A stretch of 64,000 bases of DNA, taken from Bacteroides sp. (GTDB lineage: Bacteria > Bacteroidota > Bacteroidia > Bacteroidales > Bacteroidaceae). This document shows, one piece after another, positions 1-8,595 of this stretch (its first letter is position 1; each line of letters opens with the position of its first letter). The stretch lies in assembly GCF_030151085.1 (NCBI RefSeq), contig NZ_JASLER010000054.1, positions 1 to 64,000 of the forward strand, read 5' to 3'. A program made the translations under genes and the position numbers. The notes under the pieces are model-generated. The model was not told the DNA's origin, did no database searches, and was given only the letters and a program-made list of their open reading frames with translations.

Positions 1-2
1 TG

Positions 3-77
3 TGGGCGTTGACGGATTCGAACCGCCGACCCTCTGCTTGTAAGGCAGATGCTCTGAACCAGCTGAGCTAAACGCCC
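3..77 (-). tRNA. tRNA-Val (anticodon TAC)
   Basis: On the minus strand the sequence folds as a full cloverleaf. Acceptor arms GGGCGTT and AACGCCC pair, the T-arm contains the GGTTCGAATCC core, and the anticodon stem TCTGC/GCAGA closes the loop CTTACAA. The anticodon is therefore TAC (complement at 40-42), which reads valine codons. The discriminator base is A. A complete CCA tail is not seen before the window edge. A well-spaced Bacteroides promoter lies just upstream at 103-133. Confidence 0.97.
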
Positions 78-102
78 GTACACTTTCGTTTCAAAAGCGA
101 TG

Positions 103-133
103 CAAAGGTACGTGTTTTTTCGAGACTACCAAA
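103..133 (-). promoter_or_regulatory. Promoter of tRNA-Val
   Basis: On the minus strand TTTG (130-133) is followed after 19 bases by TACCTTTG (103-110). This is an exact match to the Bacteroides primary-sigma promoter (-33 TTTG, -7 TAnnTTTG). It would start transcription about 20 bases upstream of the mature tRNA. Confidence 0.75.
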
Positions 134-299
134 ACTTTGATTAATTATTTTCTAAGGAAAATATACATAAAAGTACATCCTCGTTGAGTTTCAGCAATTT
201 ATCAAAGAATATTTTTTTGAAGGAATTAAGCAAATACTACTGCTAATTGTTATTTACTTATTAAGATACCAGTCAGGTCCCAAACAACAAAAAGTGAAA

Positions 300-659
300 A
301 TGAATATAATTCTGTTTGATGGAGCATGCAATCTTTGCAGCAACACGATTTCCTTCATCAGTAAGAGAGACAAAAAAGCACTTTTCCGGTTTATCGCCAT
401 ACAGTCGGAAACAGGAAAAGCGCTGTTACAAAAATATAATGCTACACAAGAGCAGGCTACTACCCTATTTTATATTCGAAACGATCATTGTTTGAAACGA
501 TCAACTGCGATCCTCTATATCCTTAAAGATTTAGGTGGCATTTGGAAATGCTTCTATCCATTCATTTATCTACCCGTTCAAATGAGAGACGCTTTTTATT
601 CGCTTCTTTCACGAAACAGATACAGGTTATTCGGAAAAAAGAATGAATGCACTTTATAA
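300..659 (+). CDS. DCC-family (DUF393) thiol-disulfide oxidoreductase-like protein
   Basis: This 119-residue protein begins MNIILFDGACNLCSN. The D-x-x-C-x-x-C signature (D7, C10, C13) defines the DCC/DUF393 family of small putative thiol-disulfide oxidoreductases, whose physiological substrate is generally unknown. Length matches the family (110-140 residues). No signal peptide is visible, so a cytoplasmic location is likely. An in-frame GTG two codons upstream (294) is possible, but the ATG at 300 starts directly at the conserved beta strand and is preferred. The gene is convergent with the acetyltransferase gene and the two coding regions overlap by six bases at their 3' ends. Confidence 0.85.
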   Translation: MNIILFDGACNLCSNTISFISKRDKKALFRFIAIQSETGKALLQKYNATQEQATTLFYIRNDHCLKRSTAILYILKDLGGIWKCFYPFIYLPVQMRDAFYSLLSRNRYRLFGKKNECTL

Positions 660-1217
660 ATCTGTAGGGGTTTGCTTACGAATAACTTTCGCAGGATTAC
701 CTACAGCTACGCAATCGGAAGGAATATCCTTGGTGACTACGCTTCCTGCACCAATAATGCAACGATCTCCAATCGTTACTCCAGGGCAAATGATTGCTCC
801 GCCACCAATCCAGCAATCCTCCCCTATCGTTACCGGATAGGCATATTCTTTGGGGGTTCGGCGCTCCACATAGTCCACAGGATGGTGAGGAGTATAAATC
901 TGCACACATGGCCCTACCAACGTATGAGCCCCAATAGTGATATATCCTCCATCTAAGAAAGTACAATTCGCATTTACAAATACATTCTCCCCCAAACGGA
1001 TGCCATCTCCATGGTCGCAATGAAATGGCGGACAAATAATGGAAGTAGCAGGAATACCTGGTACCAAATCTTCCAACAACTCGCGGTAGCCCTCATCATA
1101 AGTACTCAACATTCGCATCTTTGCCAATAACTTTTTGGCATGTTCAAACTTTACTTGTAACTCCGGAACAGACATATCTGCCAATTGTGAACTCCGCATT
1201 TTTTCTACTTCAGTCAT
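654..1217 (-). CDS. Maltose/galactoside-type O-acetyltransferase (left-handed beta-helix)
   Basis: Cytoplasmic acetyl-CoA dependent sugar O-acetyltransferase of the MAT/GAT (LacA/Maa) group. The 187-residue product has the N-terminal Maa-type helical segment (roughly residues 8-55) and then hexapeptide repeats forming a left-handed beta-helix, for example IGAHTLVGPCVQIYTPHHP, with the catalytic-type His, and IGDRCIIGAGSVVTKDIP near the C-terminus. An upstream in-frame ATG at 1277 would add 20 hydrophobic residues. I chose 1217 (MTEVEKM) because that matches the family N-terminus and because a TATATTTG promoter element lies at 1240-1247, between the two candidate starts. The true sugar acceptor is unknown. 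Confidence 0.88.
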   Translation of the reverse strand: MTEVEKMRSSQLADMSVPELQVKFEHAKKLLAKMRMLSTYDEGYRELLEDLVPGIPATSIICPPFHCDHGDGIRLGENVFVNANCTFLDGGYITIGAHTLVGPCVQIYTPHHPVDYVERRTPKEYAYPVTIGEDCWIGGGAIICPGVTIGDRCIIGAGSVVTKDIPSDCVAVGNPAKVIRKQTPTDL

Positions 1218-1239
1218 AGTGTATGGTTTTGCTTTGTGG

Positions 1240-1247
1240 CAAATATA
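1240..1247 (-). promoter_or_regulatory. -7 promoter element of the acetyltransferase gene
   Basis: TATATTTG on the minus strand matches TAnnTTTG exactly, about 23 bases upstream of the chosen start codon. No clear TTTG is present at the expected -33 distance, so this is a partial match. Confidence 0.5.
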
Positions 1248-1375
1248 CAGATAAAAAACAAAACAGCCCAATATCAAATGCCATACTTCAGCTTCTATAC
1301 CGACTGTGGCTGATACATCAAAACATGGCGTATGGAGGGATATTAATATAAAATCCGCTTGAGGTTAAGAGAAAA

Positions 1376-1511
1376 GTTGCTTTGTATAGAGACAAAAGTT
1401 GCTTTACCCATATTATTAACTTTAACCAGAAGCTTTGATTATATAATCAGAGCTTCTGGCTATATAACCGAAGCCTTCGGTTTTATAACCAAAAGCTTCG
1501 GTTATAGTTTT
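1376..1511. repeat. Degenerate tandem repeat array, 21-22 bp period, with palindromes
   Basis: The 1218-1763 gap has no convincing gene. It holds this array, the upstream promoter element and the carB terminator. The block AAAGTTGCTTT recurs 22 bp apart near 1374 and 1396. Four units of exactly 21 bp then follow (1428-1448, 1449-1469, 1470-1490, 1491-1511), each with an AGCTT/CCTTCGG core and a TATAATC/TATAACC end. The units form dyads: 1428-1457 is a 30-bp palindrome with one mismatched pair around GATTATATAATC, and AACCGAAGCCTTCGGTT is a 17-bp palindrome. Nothing recognisable lies in 1512-1711. Confidence 0.85.
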
Positions 1512-1711
1512 ATCTATAACAAAGGCAAGTTTTATCTTTATGCAAAGTAAGTTTACAATAAGAATTGAGGATATTTTCTTTTAATACCCAACATGTTTTA
1601 TATTGCTCCCATCAATGAGTTCAAGCTCACCTGTCCGATAACATATCAAAATGCTAATAAATCATATACCATTACATTCATGTTACAATCTCACTCCTTC
1701 TTGATAAAACC

Positions 1712-1735
1712 AAAAAAGGGTGCTATTCAGCACCC
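1712..1735 (-). terminator. Intrinsic terminator of carB
   Basis: On the minus strand GGGTGC-TGAATA-GCACCC is followed by six T residues, 29 bases after the carB stop codon. This is a typical rho-independent terminator. Confidence 0.9.
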
Positions 1736-1763
1736 TCCTTATTACAATATTATATCAACCGGC

Positions 1764-4700
1764 TTATTTATATTCTTGCCAGCTTTTAATCTGAATATCT
1801 TCCTGCTTCAATTCACAGAAGGCTTCAATGAAAGCTCCTGCCAGACGAGCATTCGTAATCAACGGAATATTGTGGTCGATAGCGCCACGACGAATCTTGT
1901 AACCATTGGTCAATTCACGTTTCGTGTGGTTCTTCGGAATATTCACGATCAAATCGAACTTGTGGTCGGCGATCATTTTCATAACATTGTTCTCGGCATC
2001 AGCACGTTCATCGGGCCAGTAGACAGCCTCGGTATCTACACCGTGTGCATTGAGGAATGCAGCGGTACCTGCTGTAGCATAAATTTTGTAACCCTTATTG
2101 AAGAGCATGCGGCTTGCATCGAGCAAATCTACCTTTGACTTCATGGCACCCGAAGAGAACATTACACCCTTTTCAGGAACTTGGAAACCGGTAGCAATCA
2201 TTGCATTCAACAATGCTTCGGAGAAGTCATCACCGATACAACCTACTTCACCGGTAGAGGACATGTCTACACCCAACACCGGGTCTGCCTTGTGCAAACG
2301 AGAGAAAGAGAACTGAGAAGCTTTTACACCAATCCAGTCAATGTCGAATGCCGACTTGTCCGGTCGTGTGTAAGGAGCATCGAGCATGATGCGGGTAGCT
2401 GTTTCGATAAAGTTGCGCTTCAACACCTTAGATACAAACGGGAAGCTACGAGAAGCACGCAGGTTACACTCGATAACCTTCACTTCGTTGTTGCGAGCCA
2501 AGAACTGGATATTGAACGGACCAGAGATATTGAGTTCCTTTGCAATCTGACGGCTGATCTTCTTGATGCGGCGAGCTGTTGCAAAGTAAATCTTCTGAGC
2601 AGGGAATACCAACGTAGCGTCACCGGAGTGTACACCGGCAAACTCAACGTGTTCAGAGATAGCATATTCTACCACTTCACCGTTCTGAGCTACTGCGTCG
2701 AACTCGATTTCTTTGGTGTTTTCAAGGAACTGAGACACTACTACCGGGAATTCTTTTGATACATCGGCAGCCATCTTCAAGAAGTTCTCCAATTCTTCTT
2801 CGTCATAGCAAACGTTCATTGCTGCACCCGAGAGTACGTAAGACGGACGAACCAATACCGGATAACCTACTTTCTCTACGAAGCCTTTTACGTCTTCCAG
2901 ACTGGTAAGTTCCTGCCAAGCCGGCTGGTCGATACCCAGTTGGTCGAGCATTGCAGAGAACTTGTTGCGGCTCTCGGCACGGTCGATAGAGATAGGAGAA
3001 GTTCCCAGAACAGGAACTGACTGACGATGAAGTTTCATTGCCAGGTTGTTAGGAATCTGTCCGCCTACTGATACGATAACACCACGAGGTTGTTCCAGGT
3101 CAATAACGTCGAGTACACGTTCAAAAGAAAGTTCGTCGAAGTACAAACGGTCGCACATATCGTAGTCCGTAGAAACGGTTTCAGGGTTATAGTTAATCAT
3201 GATGGATTTGTAACCCAGTTTGCGAGCAGTCACGATGGCATTCACCGAGCACCAGTCAAACTCTACTGATGAACCGATGCGGTAAGCACCCGAACCGAGT
3301 ACAACCACTGACTTTTCGTTCTTATAGTAGTTTACATCGTAACCTTGAGTGGCATACGTCATGTAAAGGTAGTTAGTCAGTTCAGGATGTTCGGAAGCAA
3401 TTGTATTAATGCGCTTCACTGCCGGCAAGATGCCCAGTTCTTTACGACGGGCACGTACGGCAAGGTTTTCCTTCTCCATGTTTCCTTCCGGGTTCAGCAC
3501 AAAGCGGGCAATCTGGAAGTCAGAGAAACCGAGTACTTTTGCTTCACGCAACACGTCAGCAGGAATATCTTCGACCTTATTATACGCAGAAAGCTTATTC
3601 TTATAATCTACAATGTTCTTCAGTTTGCCAAGGAACCAAGGATCGATCTTTGTCAGTTCGAAGATGCGGTCGATAGTATAGCCTTTCTCCAAAGCAGCTG
3701 CGATAGCGAAAACGCGTAAGTCGGTAGGATGAGACAGTTCGTAATCCAAGTCCTCAAAGTCAATATCATCGTTGCCTACAAAGCCGTGCATGCCTTGTCC
3801 AATCATACGCAAACCTTTCTGGATGATTTCCTCGAAAGAGCGACCGATAGACATGATTTCACCTACCGACTTCATGCTTGAACCGATTTCGCGGCTGACA
3901 CCTACGAATTTCGTCAAGTCCCAACGAGGAATCTTACAAATCAAATAGTCTAGTTGAGGAGCTGCGTAAGCTGAATTGGGAGTACCCATTTCGCCAATCT
4001 GATCGAGCGTATAGCCCAATGCAATCTTAGCGGCAACAAATGCCAACGGATAACCAGTAGCCTTAGATGCCAGTGCGGAAGAACGGGACAAACGAGCGTT
4101 TACTTCAATTACACGGTAATCGTTCGTATCAGCGTTGAATGCATATTGAATGTTACATTCACCTACAATGCCTAAGTGACGGATACATTTAACAGAAAGT
4201 TCCTGCAACATCTTCACTTGTTCGTCGTTCAAAGAACAAGTAGGAGCTACTACGATAGACTCACCGGTATGAATACCCAGCGGGTCGAAGTTTTCCATAC
4301 TTGCTACGGTGAAGCAGTGATTGTTAGCATCACGGATTACTTCAAACTCCATTTCTTTCCAGCCTTTCAAGGATTCTTCTACAAGAATCTGCTTGGAGAA
4401 AGCGAAAGAGCTTTCGGCCAGTTTCAAGAATTCTTCTTCGTCAGCGCAGATACCGCTACCCAGACCGCCCAATGCGTATGCCGAGCGTACCATAACCGGA
4501 TAACCAATCTTGCGAGCAGCAGCAAGTGCGTCTTCCATGCTTTCTACAGCCTGGCTGACGGGAGTCTTCATTTCTATTTCATCAAGTTTCTTCACGAACA
4601 AGTCGCGGTCTTCTGTGTACATGATAGCCTCTACAGAAGTACCCAGTACGCGCACGCCATATTTTGCCAATGTGCCTGCTGTATATAGTTCGGCACCGCA

Positions 4701-4985
4701 GTTCAATGCAGTTTGTCCACCAAAAGCTAACAAAATACCATCGGGTTGTTCTTTCTTGATGATCTCCTCAACGAAGTAAGGAGTAACCGGCAAAAAATAA
4801 ACTTTATCAGCAATACCTTCCGATGTCTGGATAGTAGCGATGTTCGGATTTACCAATACCGAACTAATACCTTCTTCGTGCAAAGCTTTCAATGCTTGTG
4901 AACCTGAATAGTCAAATTCACCGGCCTGACCGATTTTGAGCGCTCCAGAGCCCAAAACGAGTACTTTCTTTAAATTCTTTTCCAT
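1764..4985 (-). CDS. carB: Carbamoyl-phosphate synthase large subunit
   Basis: CarB makes carbamoyl phosphate from bicarbonate, ATP and ammonia delivered by the small subunit, feeding pyrimidine and arginine synthesis in the cytoplasm. The 1073 residues equal the E. coli length. It begins with the ATP-grasp entry motif VLVLGSGALKIGQAGEFDYS and repeats it in the second half as VVVLGSGAYRIGSSVEFDW (about residue 560), showing the two homologous synthetase halves. The C-terminal 140 residues (from about GVMFSSGAMKSK) form the methylglyoxal-synthase-like allosteric domain. The small subunit gene carA is not in the window, so carB is transcribed alone here. Its 210-base leader carries a promoter, a possible leader peptide and a terminator hairpin, which suggests attenuation control. 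Confidence 0.98.
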   Translation of the reverse strand: MEKNLKKVLVLGSGALKIGQAGEFDYSGSQALKALHEEGISSVLVNPNIATIQTSEGIADKVYFLPVTPYFVEEIIKKEQPDGILLAFGGQTALNCGAELYTAGTLAKYGVRVLGTSVEAIMYTEDRDLFVKKLDEIEMKTPVSQAVESMEDALAAARKIGYPVMVRSAYALGGLGSGICADEEEFLKLAESSFAFSKQILVEESLKGWKEMEFEVIRDANNHCFTVASMENFDPLGIHTGESIVVAPTCSLNDEQVKMLQELSVKCIRHLGIVGECNIQYAFNADTNDYRVIEVNARLSRSSALASKATGYPLAFVAAKIALGYTLDQIGEMGTPNSAYAAPQLDYLICKIPRWDLTKFVGVSREIGSSMKSVGEIMSIGRSFEEIIQKGLRMIGQGMHGFVGNDDIDFEDLDYELSHPTDLRVFAIAAALEKGYTIDRIFELTKIDPWFLGKLKNIVDYKNKLSAYNKVEDIPADVLREAKVLGFSDFQIARFVLNPEGNMEKENLAVRARRKELGILPAVKRINTIASEHPELTNYLYMTYATQGYDVNYYKNEKSVVVLGSGAYRIGSSVEFDWCSVNAIVTARKLGYKSIMINYNPETVSTDYDMCDRLYFDELSFERVLDVIDLEQPRGVIVSVGGQIPNNLAMKLHRQSVPVLGTSPISIDRAESRNKFSAMLDQLGIDQPAWQELTSLEDVKGFVEKVGYPVLVRPSYVLSGAAMNVCYDEEELENFLKMAADVSKEFPVVVSQFLENTKEIEFDAVAQNGEVVEYAISEHVEFAGVHSGDATLVFPAQKIYFATARRIKKISRQIAKELNISGPFNIQFLARNNEVKVIECNLRASRSFPFVSKVLKRNFIETATRIMLDAPYTRPDKSAFDIDWIGVKASQFSFSRLHKADPVLGVDMSSTGEVGCIGDDFSEALLNAMIATGFQVPEKGVMFSSGAMKSKVDLLDASRMLFNKGYKIYATAGTAAFLNAHGVDTEAVYWPDERADAENNVMKMIADHKFDLIVNIPKNHTKRELTNGYKIRRGAIDHNIPLITNARLAGAFIEAFCELKQEDIQIKSWQEYK

Positions 4986-5032
4986 TTCTCTATGTAGTTA
5001 TCTATAAGTTTCATCGTTCTATTATACGGCAC

Positions 5033-5069
5033 AAAAAAAATGCGTTACCCTTTGAAAGGATTAACGCAT
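5033..5069 (-). terminator. Terminator hairpin in the carB leader (putative attenuator)
   Basis: On the minus strand ATGCGTTA (5069-5062) pairs with TAACGCAT (5047-5040), with an inner CCTTT/AAAGG stem, and is followed by eight T residues. It lies about 50 bases upstream of the carB start and downstream of the carB promoter, so transcripts from that promoter must pass through it. It could also stop read-through from the upstream PUL operon, which has no obvious terminator of its own. Confidence 0.8.
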
Positions 5070-5161
5070 TACCAAAGAACTAAAATATCATTATCGAAGA
5101 AAGAGAAACCAACAGCTCCCGAATGATATTCATTCGAATGGAGGTAGTATTTGCTTCTCAT
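5069..5161 (-). CDS. Putative 30-residue leader peptide of carB
   Basis: A short reading frame lies between the carB promoter and the leader terminator. It starts ATGAGAAGCAAATAC, directly after AGGAT, and encodes a 30-residue peptide beginning MRSKYYLHSNEYH and ending DNDILVLW. Its TAA stop shares its last base with the left arm of the terminator hairpin, so a ribosome at the stop would cover that arm. The second half of the frame is rich in U on the transcript (GGTTTCTCTTTCTTCG, ATTTTAGTTCTTTGG). This resembles the arrangement in enterobacterial pyrBI leaders. An open frame of 30 codons is not itself significant, so the call rests on position. Confidence 0.45.
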   Translation of the reverse strand: MRSKYYLHSNEYHSGAVGFSFFDNDILVLW

Positions 5162-5195
5162 ATCCTGTCTTGTCATTGCTACTTTAAAATTTGTG

Positions 5196-5227
5196 CAAAG
5201 TAACGACTTATTTATGAAATGAGCAAA
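5196..5227 (-). promoter_or_regulatory. carB: Promoter of carB
   Basis: On the minus strand TTTG (5224-5227) is followed after 20 bases by TTACTTTG (5196-5203), one mismatch from TAnnTTTG. Predicted transcription start is near 5190, giving a leader of about 205 bases. Confidence 0.6.
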
Positions 5228-5310
5228 TAATCTGAAAAGGTTTTTTCTATCAACTGTAGATTAATACGCGCTCAATGAATCCTACAAACATCCCTTTTAC
5301 GATAGTAGCT

Positions 5311-6747
5311 TTATAAATTATACTCTACCACAGTAATCGAAAATTTCTTCAAGGTGATATTTTTTTCTGGCAATTCCTTTTTTTGTTGCCACACAGGAGC
5401 AATATCTTTATCATCCTTACCAAAGTATTCCCAGCACTGAACTACTTTTGCTTCCTTTATATCGGAAATGGCGATATGTACATTCTCCGGTTTATCACCT
5501 TTATTAATAAGATAAACAAATAGCTGATTTTTCTTTGGGGAATAGCTGGCATAGGATATGATATATCCTTTAGACTCGGATTTTATCATTTTATCCCCTA
5601 TAAAACGATTCCATATTAATAAGGAGTAACCGGTAGGATTGATGTTGCCGTTTGGATCAATGGCATCATGGTCTGTTTGAGGTTGGTTCTCATTATTCAA
5701 CCAGCGGGTATTCCAAAAACAAGAGAACTCTATTTGCGGTTGCATTAGTAGTTGCCCTGTCATGTCAAAATTGACAATTGCATGTCCCATATCGTTGGTA
5801 CCTTGCCAAAGTTGAGCCCAGTCTATGGTTCCATATTCAGCCACTATCAGTTTCCATCTGTCAAGTTGTTGCGGCGTGGCATATTGGTTCATGGCATTAA
5901 GAGCTGTTTGTGCAGGCCATATTAGGCAACGAGTGGTATCTTTATAGCTTTCGTATCCGGCGCTGAAGTTGAATACACCATAATTACTTACGCATAAACG
6001 ATCAATGTGATCTCCGGCGGTAGTTATGACGGTTTTAAAGAATTCATCACTATCGCCGTTGGGAATAATTAAGATAGAGGGATCCACGGCTTTCATCGCC
6101 TTTGAAAAGTCTATAACATCACGGGCATAAATATCCACGGTAGAGTTTACATTGTTGCTATTCCAGCTTTCGTTACCTATCATCCAATAGCGTACATTAT
6201 ATTTCTTCTTAATATTGGCATACCTTACCCATTCGGTGGCATGATTGATAAGTTCCTGTCGACTGGATACTCTTTCCCCTTTTCCTGGTATACGCAAATA
6301 ATTATCGGCGGCAACAACTAATATGGGCTCTGCACCGGCAACTTGGCAAATTTGCATGAATTCATCGAAGTCCAATGGGTCGTAAACCAATTCTCCATTG
6401 TTGAATATTCCGGGATAGTCTTCCAATCCAATGGTTCGTGCTGTGGTGACATGCGATTCATCATAAGGAGGGATGCTGAAAAGGTATAAATCGGACTTTT
6501 CACCGCCCGGATAACGGAGATATTTGGTTCCCATCTTTGTAATGGCTCCCGCCACACTGGTTTGAGGATTTGGAAAGCGTCCTCCATCCATAATGAAATT
6601 CAGGTTGATACCTACCGGATGATTGGAAACGTCGCTAACAATACTGTCCGGATAGACGGCAATACATACAGCATCATTGGATTTCTGCCCACAACTGGCG
6701 AATAGAAGTATAGTGAAAATGATAGTGATTGATATTATATTTTTCAT
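5311..6747 (-). CDS. Clan GH-A glycoside hydrolase lipoprotein, alpha-L-arabinofuranosidase-like (GH51-related)
   Basis: Exported lipoprotein of 478 residues with lipobox LLFASC (Cys19), last gene of the PUL operon. It has a TIM-barrel GH clan A layout: GINLNFIMDGGRF near residue 46, TKYLRYPGGE near 73-82, acid/base Glu193 in MIGNESW, and probable nucleophile Glu304 in IVAEYG. The ~110-residue spacing of the two glutamates and the YPGGE block resemble GH51 arabinofuranosidases. The C-terminal ~100 residues form a beta domain. I infer removal of a non-reducing sugar branch, perhaps arabinofuranose, but family assignment beyond clan A is uncertain. GH39 or an unclassified family is possible. 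The gap to the upstream gene is 18 bases. Confidence 0.65.
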   Translation of the reverse strand: MKNIISITIIFTILLFASCGQKSNDAVCIAVYPDSIVSDVSNHPVGINLNFIMDGGRFPNPQTSVAGAITKMGTKYLRYPGGEKSDLYLFSIPPYDESHVTTARTIGLEDYPGIFNNGELVYDPLDFDEFMQICQVAGAEPILVVAADNYLRIPGKGERVSSRQELINHATEWVRYANIKKKYNVRYWMIGNESWNSNNVNSTVDIYARDVIDFSKAMKAVDPSILIIPNGDSDEFFKTVITTAGDHIDRLCVSNYGVFNFSAGYESYKDTTRCLIWPAQTALNAMNQYATPQQLDRWKLIVAEYGTIDWAQLWQGTNDMGHAIVNFDMTGQLLMQPQIEFSCFWNTRWLNNENQPQTDHDAIDPNGNINPTGYSLLIWNRFIGDKMIKSESKGYIISYASYSPKKNQLFVYLINKGDKPENVHIAISDIKEAKVVQCWEYFGKDDKDIAPVWQQKKELPEKNITLKKFSITVVEYNL

Positions 6748-6765
6748 GATTGTAGTAATGATGGG

Positions 6766-8580
6766 TTATTCAAATTCTCTATATGCACCAAAGCGTGCTA
6801 AACGGTCTTCACCTAAGCTAGCGGGAATAGCCTTTGACGGTTCTCCTAGAGCTTTGCTAATTTGCCTCCACATATCTGTACGGGTGTATGTCTGATGTAC
6901 TTTCTGAAATTTAGTAGAAAGCAGTAGCTCTTTAGCAGCTTTATATTGCTTCTTGTCTATGAGCAGTTGCACGTGTCTTTCTGCAATCCATTCATCGGAT
7001 GAAGCATTCAACTTGTCAAGCCAGGCTTCACGCTTGGTGAGAGTCCGGTTACCAAGTCGACGCAGTAATTTATCACGGGGGATTACGACTTGTGGATGTA
7101 AGGCTACCCATTCTTCCTGTATCGCGTCGTAGGCAGCTTCTGCTTTTTCTAGTTCCTTATTTGATTCGTACAATCGGGCTAATAGAGCTTGCGCTAATCC
7201 AAAATTTACACCTTGCAGACAGTTGATAGCCTCTTGTAATCTTTCGCGACCTGCCAGCCAAGCACCATAATAGTATTTCCAGTAAGTCTGTTGTTCTTTA
7301 CCAGATTTAAGAATAGCCCATTGAAAAGCATCATCCAAGTTTTTCATACCCGAAGGAGCCCAAGTGGTGGCTATCGGATTTATCTGTGGTAATTCTGTTC
7401 CATATTCAAAGGCGTTCAGCAAACTAATCCAAGTCTTAACTTCATCGACTCTAGCCCAGCCGAAAAGAGGAACTTCCGTTATAGGACGCAAGGAAACCTG
7501 AGGAACAGTAAGCTGATAAATATCCAGGCGCTTGTCAGCCGGAATCCAGAATTCAGTATGTTCCCTGTACTCTCCGGGTTGCAGTTCCAGTTTGATAGAT
7601 TGATCACTAATAGGACCTCCCTGCAATTCAGCATAAGTCTGCCTTTTATTTGTACTTAATAGCGACCATTCTTTGTCCTCTTTTACTCCATAGCTCCACA
7701 ACTTAATACCGGGTGCACTTTGTTCTTCTGCAATGTGATAAAGCCCGTATCCCAATGATGGAGTATAGGCACCAAAAGCATTTATATCTTTTGTCTTCCA
7801 AAAGTAGCCGGTCATTTCCGTAATATCCTTTTCTATTTTAGGCCCTTGTTTTTTCCAGTTTATAGTGTCTAAGGCAGAGGCATGTACCAGTACTTCTCCT
7901 TGTGGAAAACTATATTCAGTATCGGGCATACAAGGTATAGCCGCATTGGTCCATGACATCCAAGGATAAGCTTGTGTACCGGGATTGTGCATTCTGACGC
8001 GTTGTGTAAGGAACTCGTCTTTCGAACCCAAAGAATATTCTACGGAGAACTGCATACCATAGTGCAACTCTCTTTCGCCACAAGTCACATAAACCCGTTC
8101 AGCAGTTCGGTCTATCTGATAGCGAACCGGTTCATTTTGGGTAGGAGTATGAGATATTGGGAAACTTACTTCGATTCCTCCTGCCACGAAATAGAAACGG
8201 GGTAAGATACGGGTATGCCTGATGACTTGAGGATTGTACAATACTTCTTTTCCGCTCTTTTTGTGTATTATTGACATGACCTTACCACACAAATCAGGGC
8301 AGATTATGACTTTCATCGCATCATTCTCCAGTGATACCAAACGGTATGCTTTGGGAACAGGACGATTAGAGGTTTCACTATAACTGGGATAGGGATAAAC
8401 TGCATCAGCATCCATTGCTGTAGGCACAGGTCCTGTTGGCGTCAGTACATGAGTAAGAACTATCTCGTTGTACTCCTTGCATATCACCGAAGCTGATTCT
8501 TGCGCAAAGCAAGTAACGGTTGAAATGCCTATTCCTACTATCACACTTATTACTTTAAGGTAAAACTTAGTCTGTTTCAT
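6766..8580 (-). CDS. DUF5107 domain protein with C-terminal TPR-like region
   Basis: Exported 604-residue protein with an N-terminal signal peptide ending near TCFAQE. The N-terminal half (about residues 35-330) is a beta-sandwich of the DUF5107/mutarotase-like type, with RLVSLENDAMKVIICPDLCG and a repeated aromatic-rich pattern such as YPWMSWTNAAIP. The C-terminal part (about 410-590) is helical with TPR-like spacing (ARLYESNKELEKAEAAYDA). DUF5107 proteins are commonly encoded beside beta-galactosidases in Bacteroidota, and here the GH35 gene ends 15 bases upstream. No enzymatic activity can be assigned from sequence. A carbohydrate-binding or mutarotase-like role in the periplasm is an inference. 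Confidence 0.75.
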   Translation of the reverse strand: MKQTKFYLKVISVIVGIGISTVTCFAQESASVICKEYNEIVLTHVLTPTGPVPTAMDADAVYPYPSYSETSNRPVPKAYRLVSLENDAMKVIICPDLCGKVMSIIHKKSGKEVLYNPQVIRHTRILPRFYFVAGGIEVSFPISHTPTQNEPVRYQIDRTAERVYVTCGERELHYGMQFSVEYSLGSKDEFLTQRVRMHNPGTQAYPWMSWTNAAIPCMPDTEYSFPQGEVLVHASALDTINWKKQGPKIEKDITEMTGYFWKTKDINAFGAYTPSLGYGLYHIAEEQSAPGIKLWSYGVKEDKEWSLLSTNKRQTYAELQGGPISDQSIKLELQPGEYREHTEFWIPADKRLDIYQLTVPQVSLRPITEVPLFGWARVDEVKTWISLLNAFEYGTELPQINPIATTWAPSGMKNLDDAFQWAILKSGKEQQTYWKYYYGAWLAGRERLQEAINCLQGVNFGLAQALLARLYESNKELEKAEAAYDAIQEEWVALHPQVVIPRDKLLRRLGNRTLTKREAWLDKLNASSDEWIAERHVQLLIDKKQYKAAKELLLSTKFQKVHQTYTRTDMWRQISKALGEPSKAIPASLGEDRLARFGAYREFE

Positions 8581-8595
8581 AATCTGTTCTTTTTT

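Noticed and set aside
1359..1550. Open frame of 63 codons with heptad-like repeats
   Set aside because: It runs straight across the 21-bp repeat array, and the open frame is explained by the period being a multiple of three. No ribosome-binding context or recognised domain was seen.
1593..2759. Plus-strand open frames of 181 and 192 codons
   Set aside because: They lie antisense to carB, which is unambiguous, and have no protein family signature.
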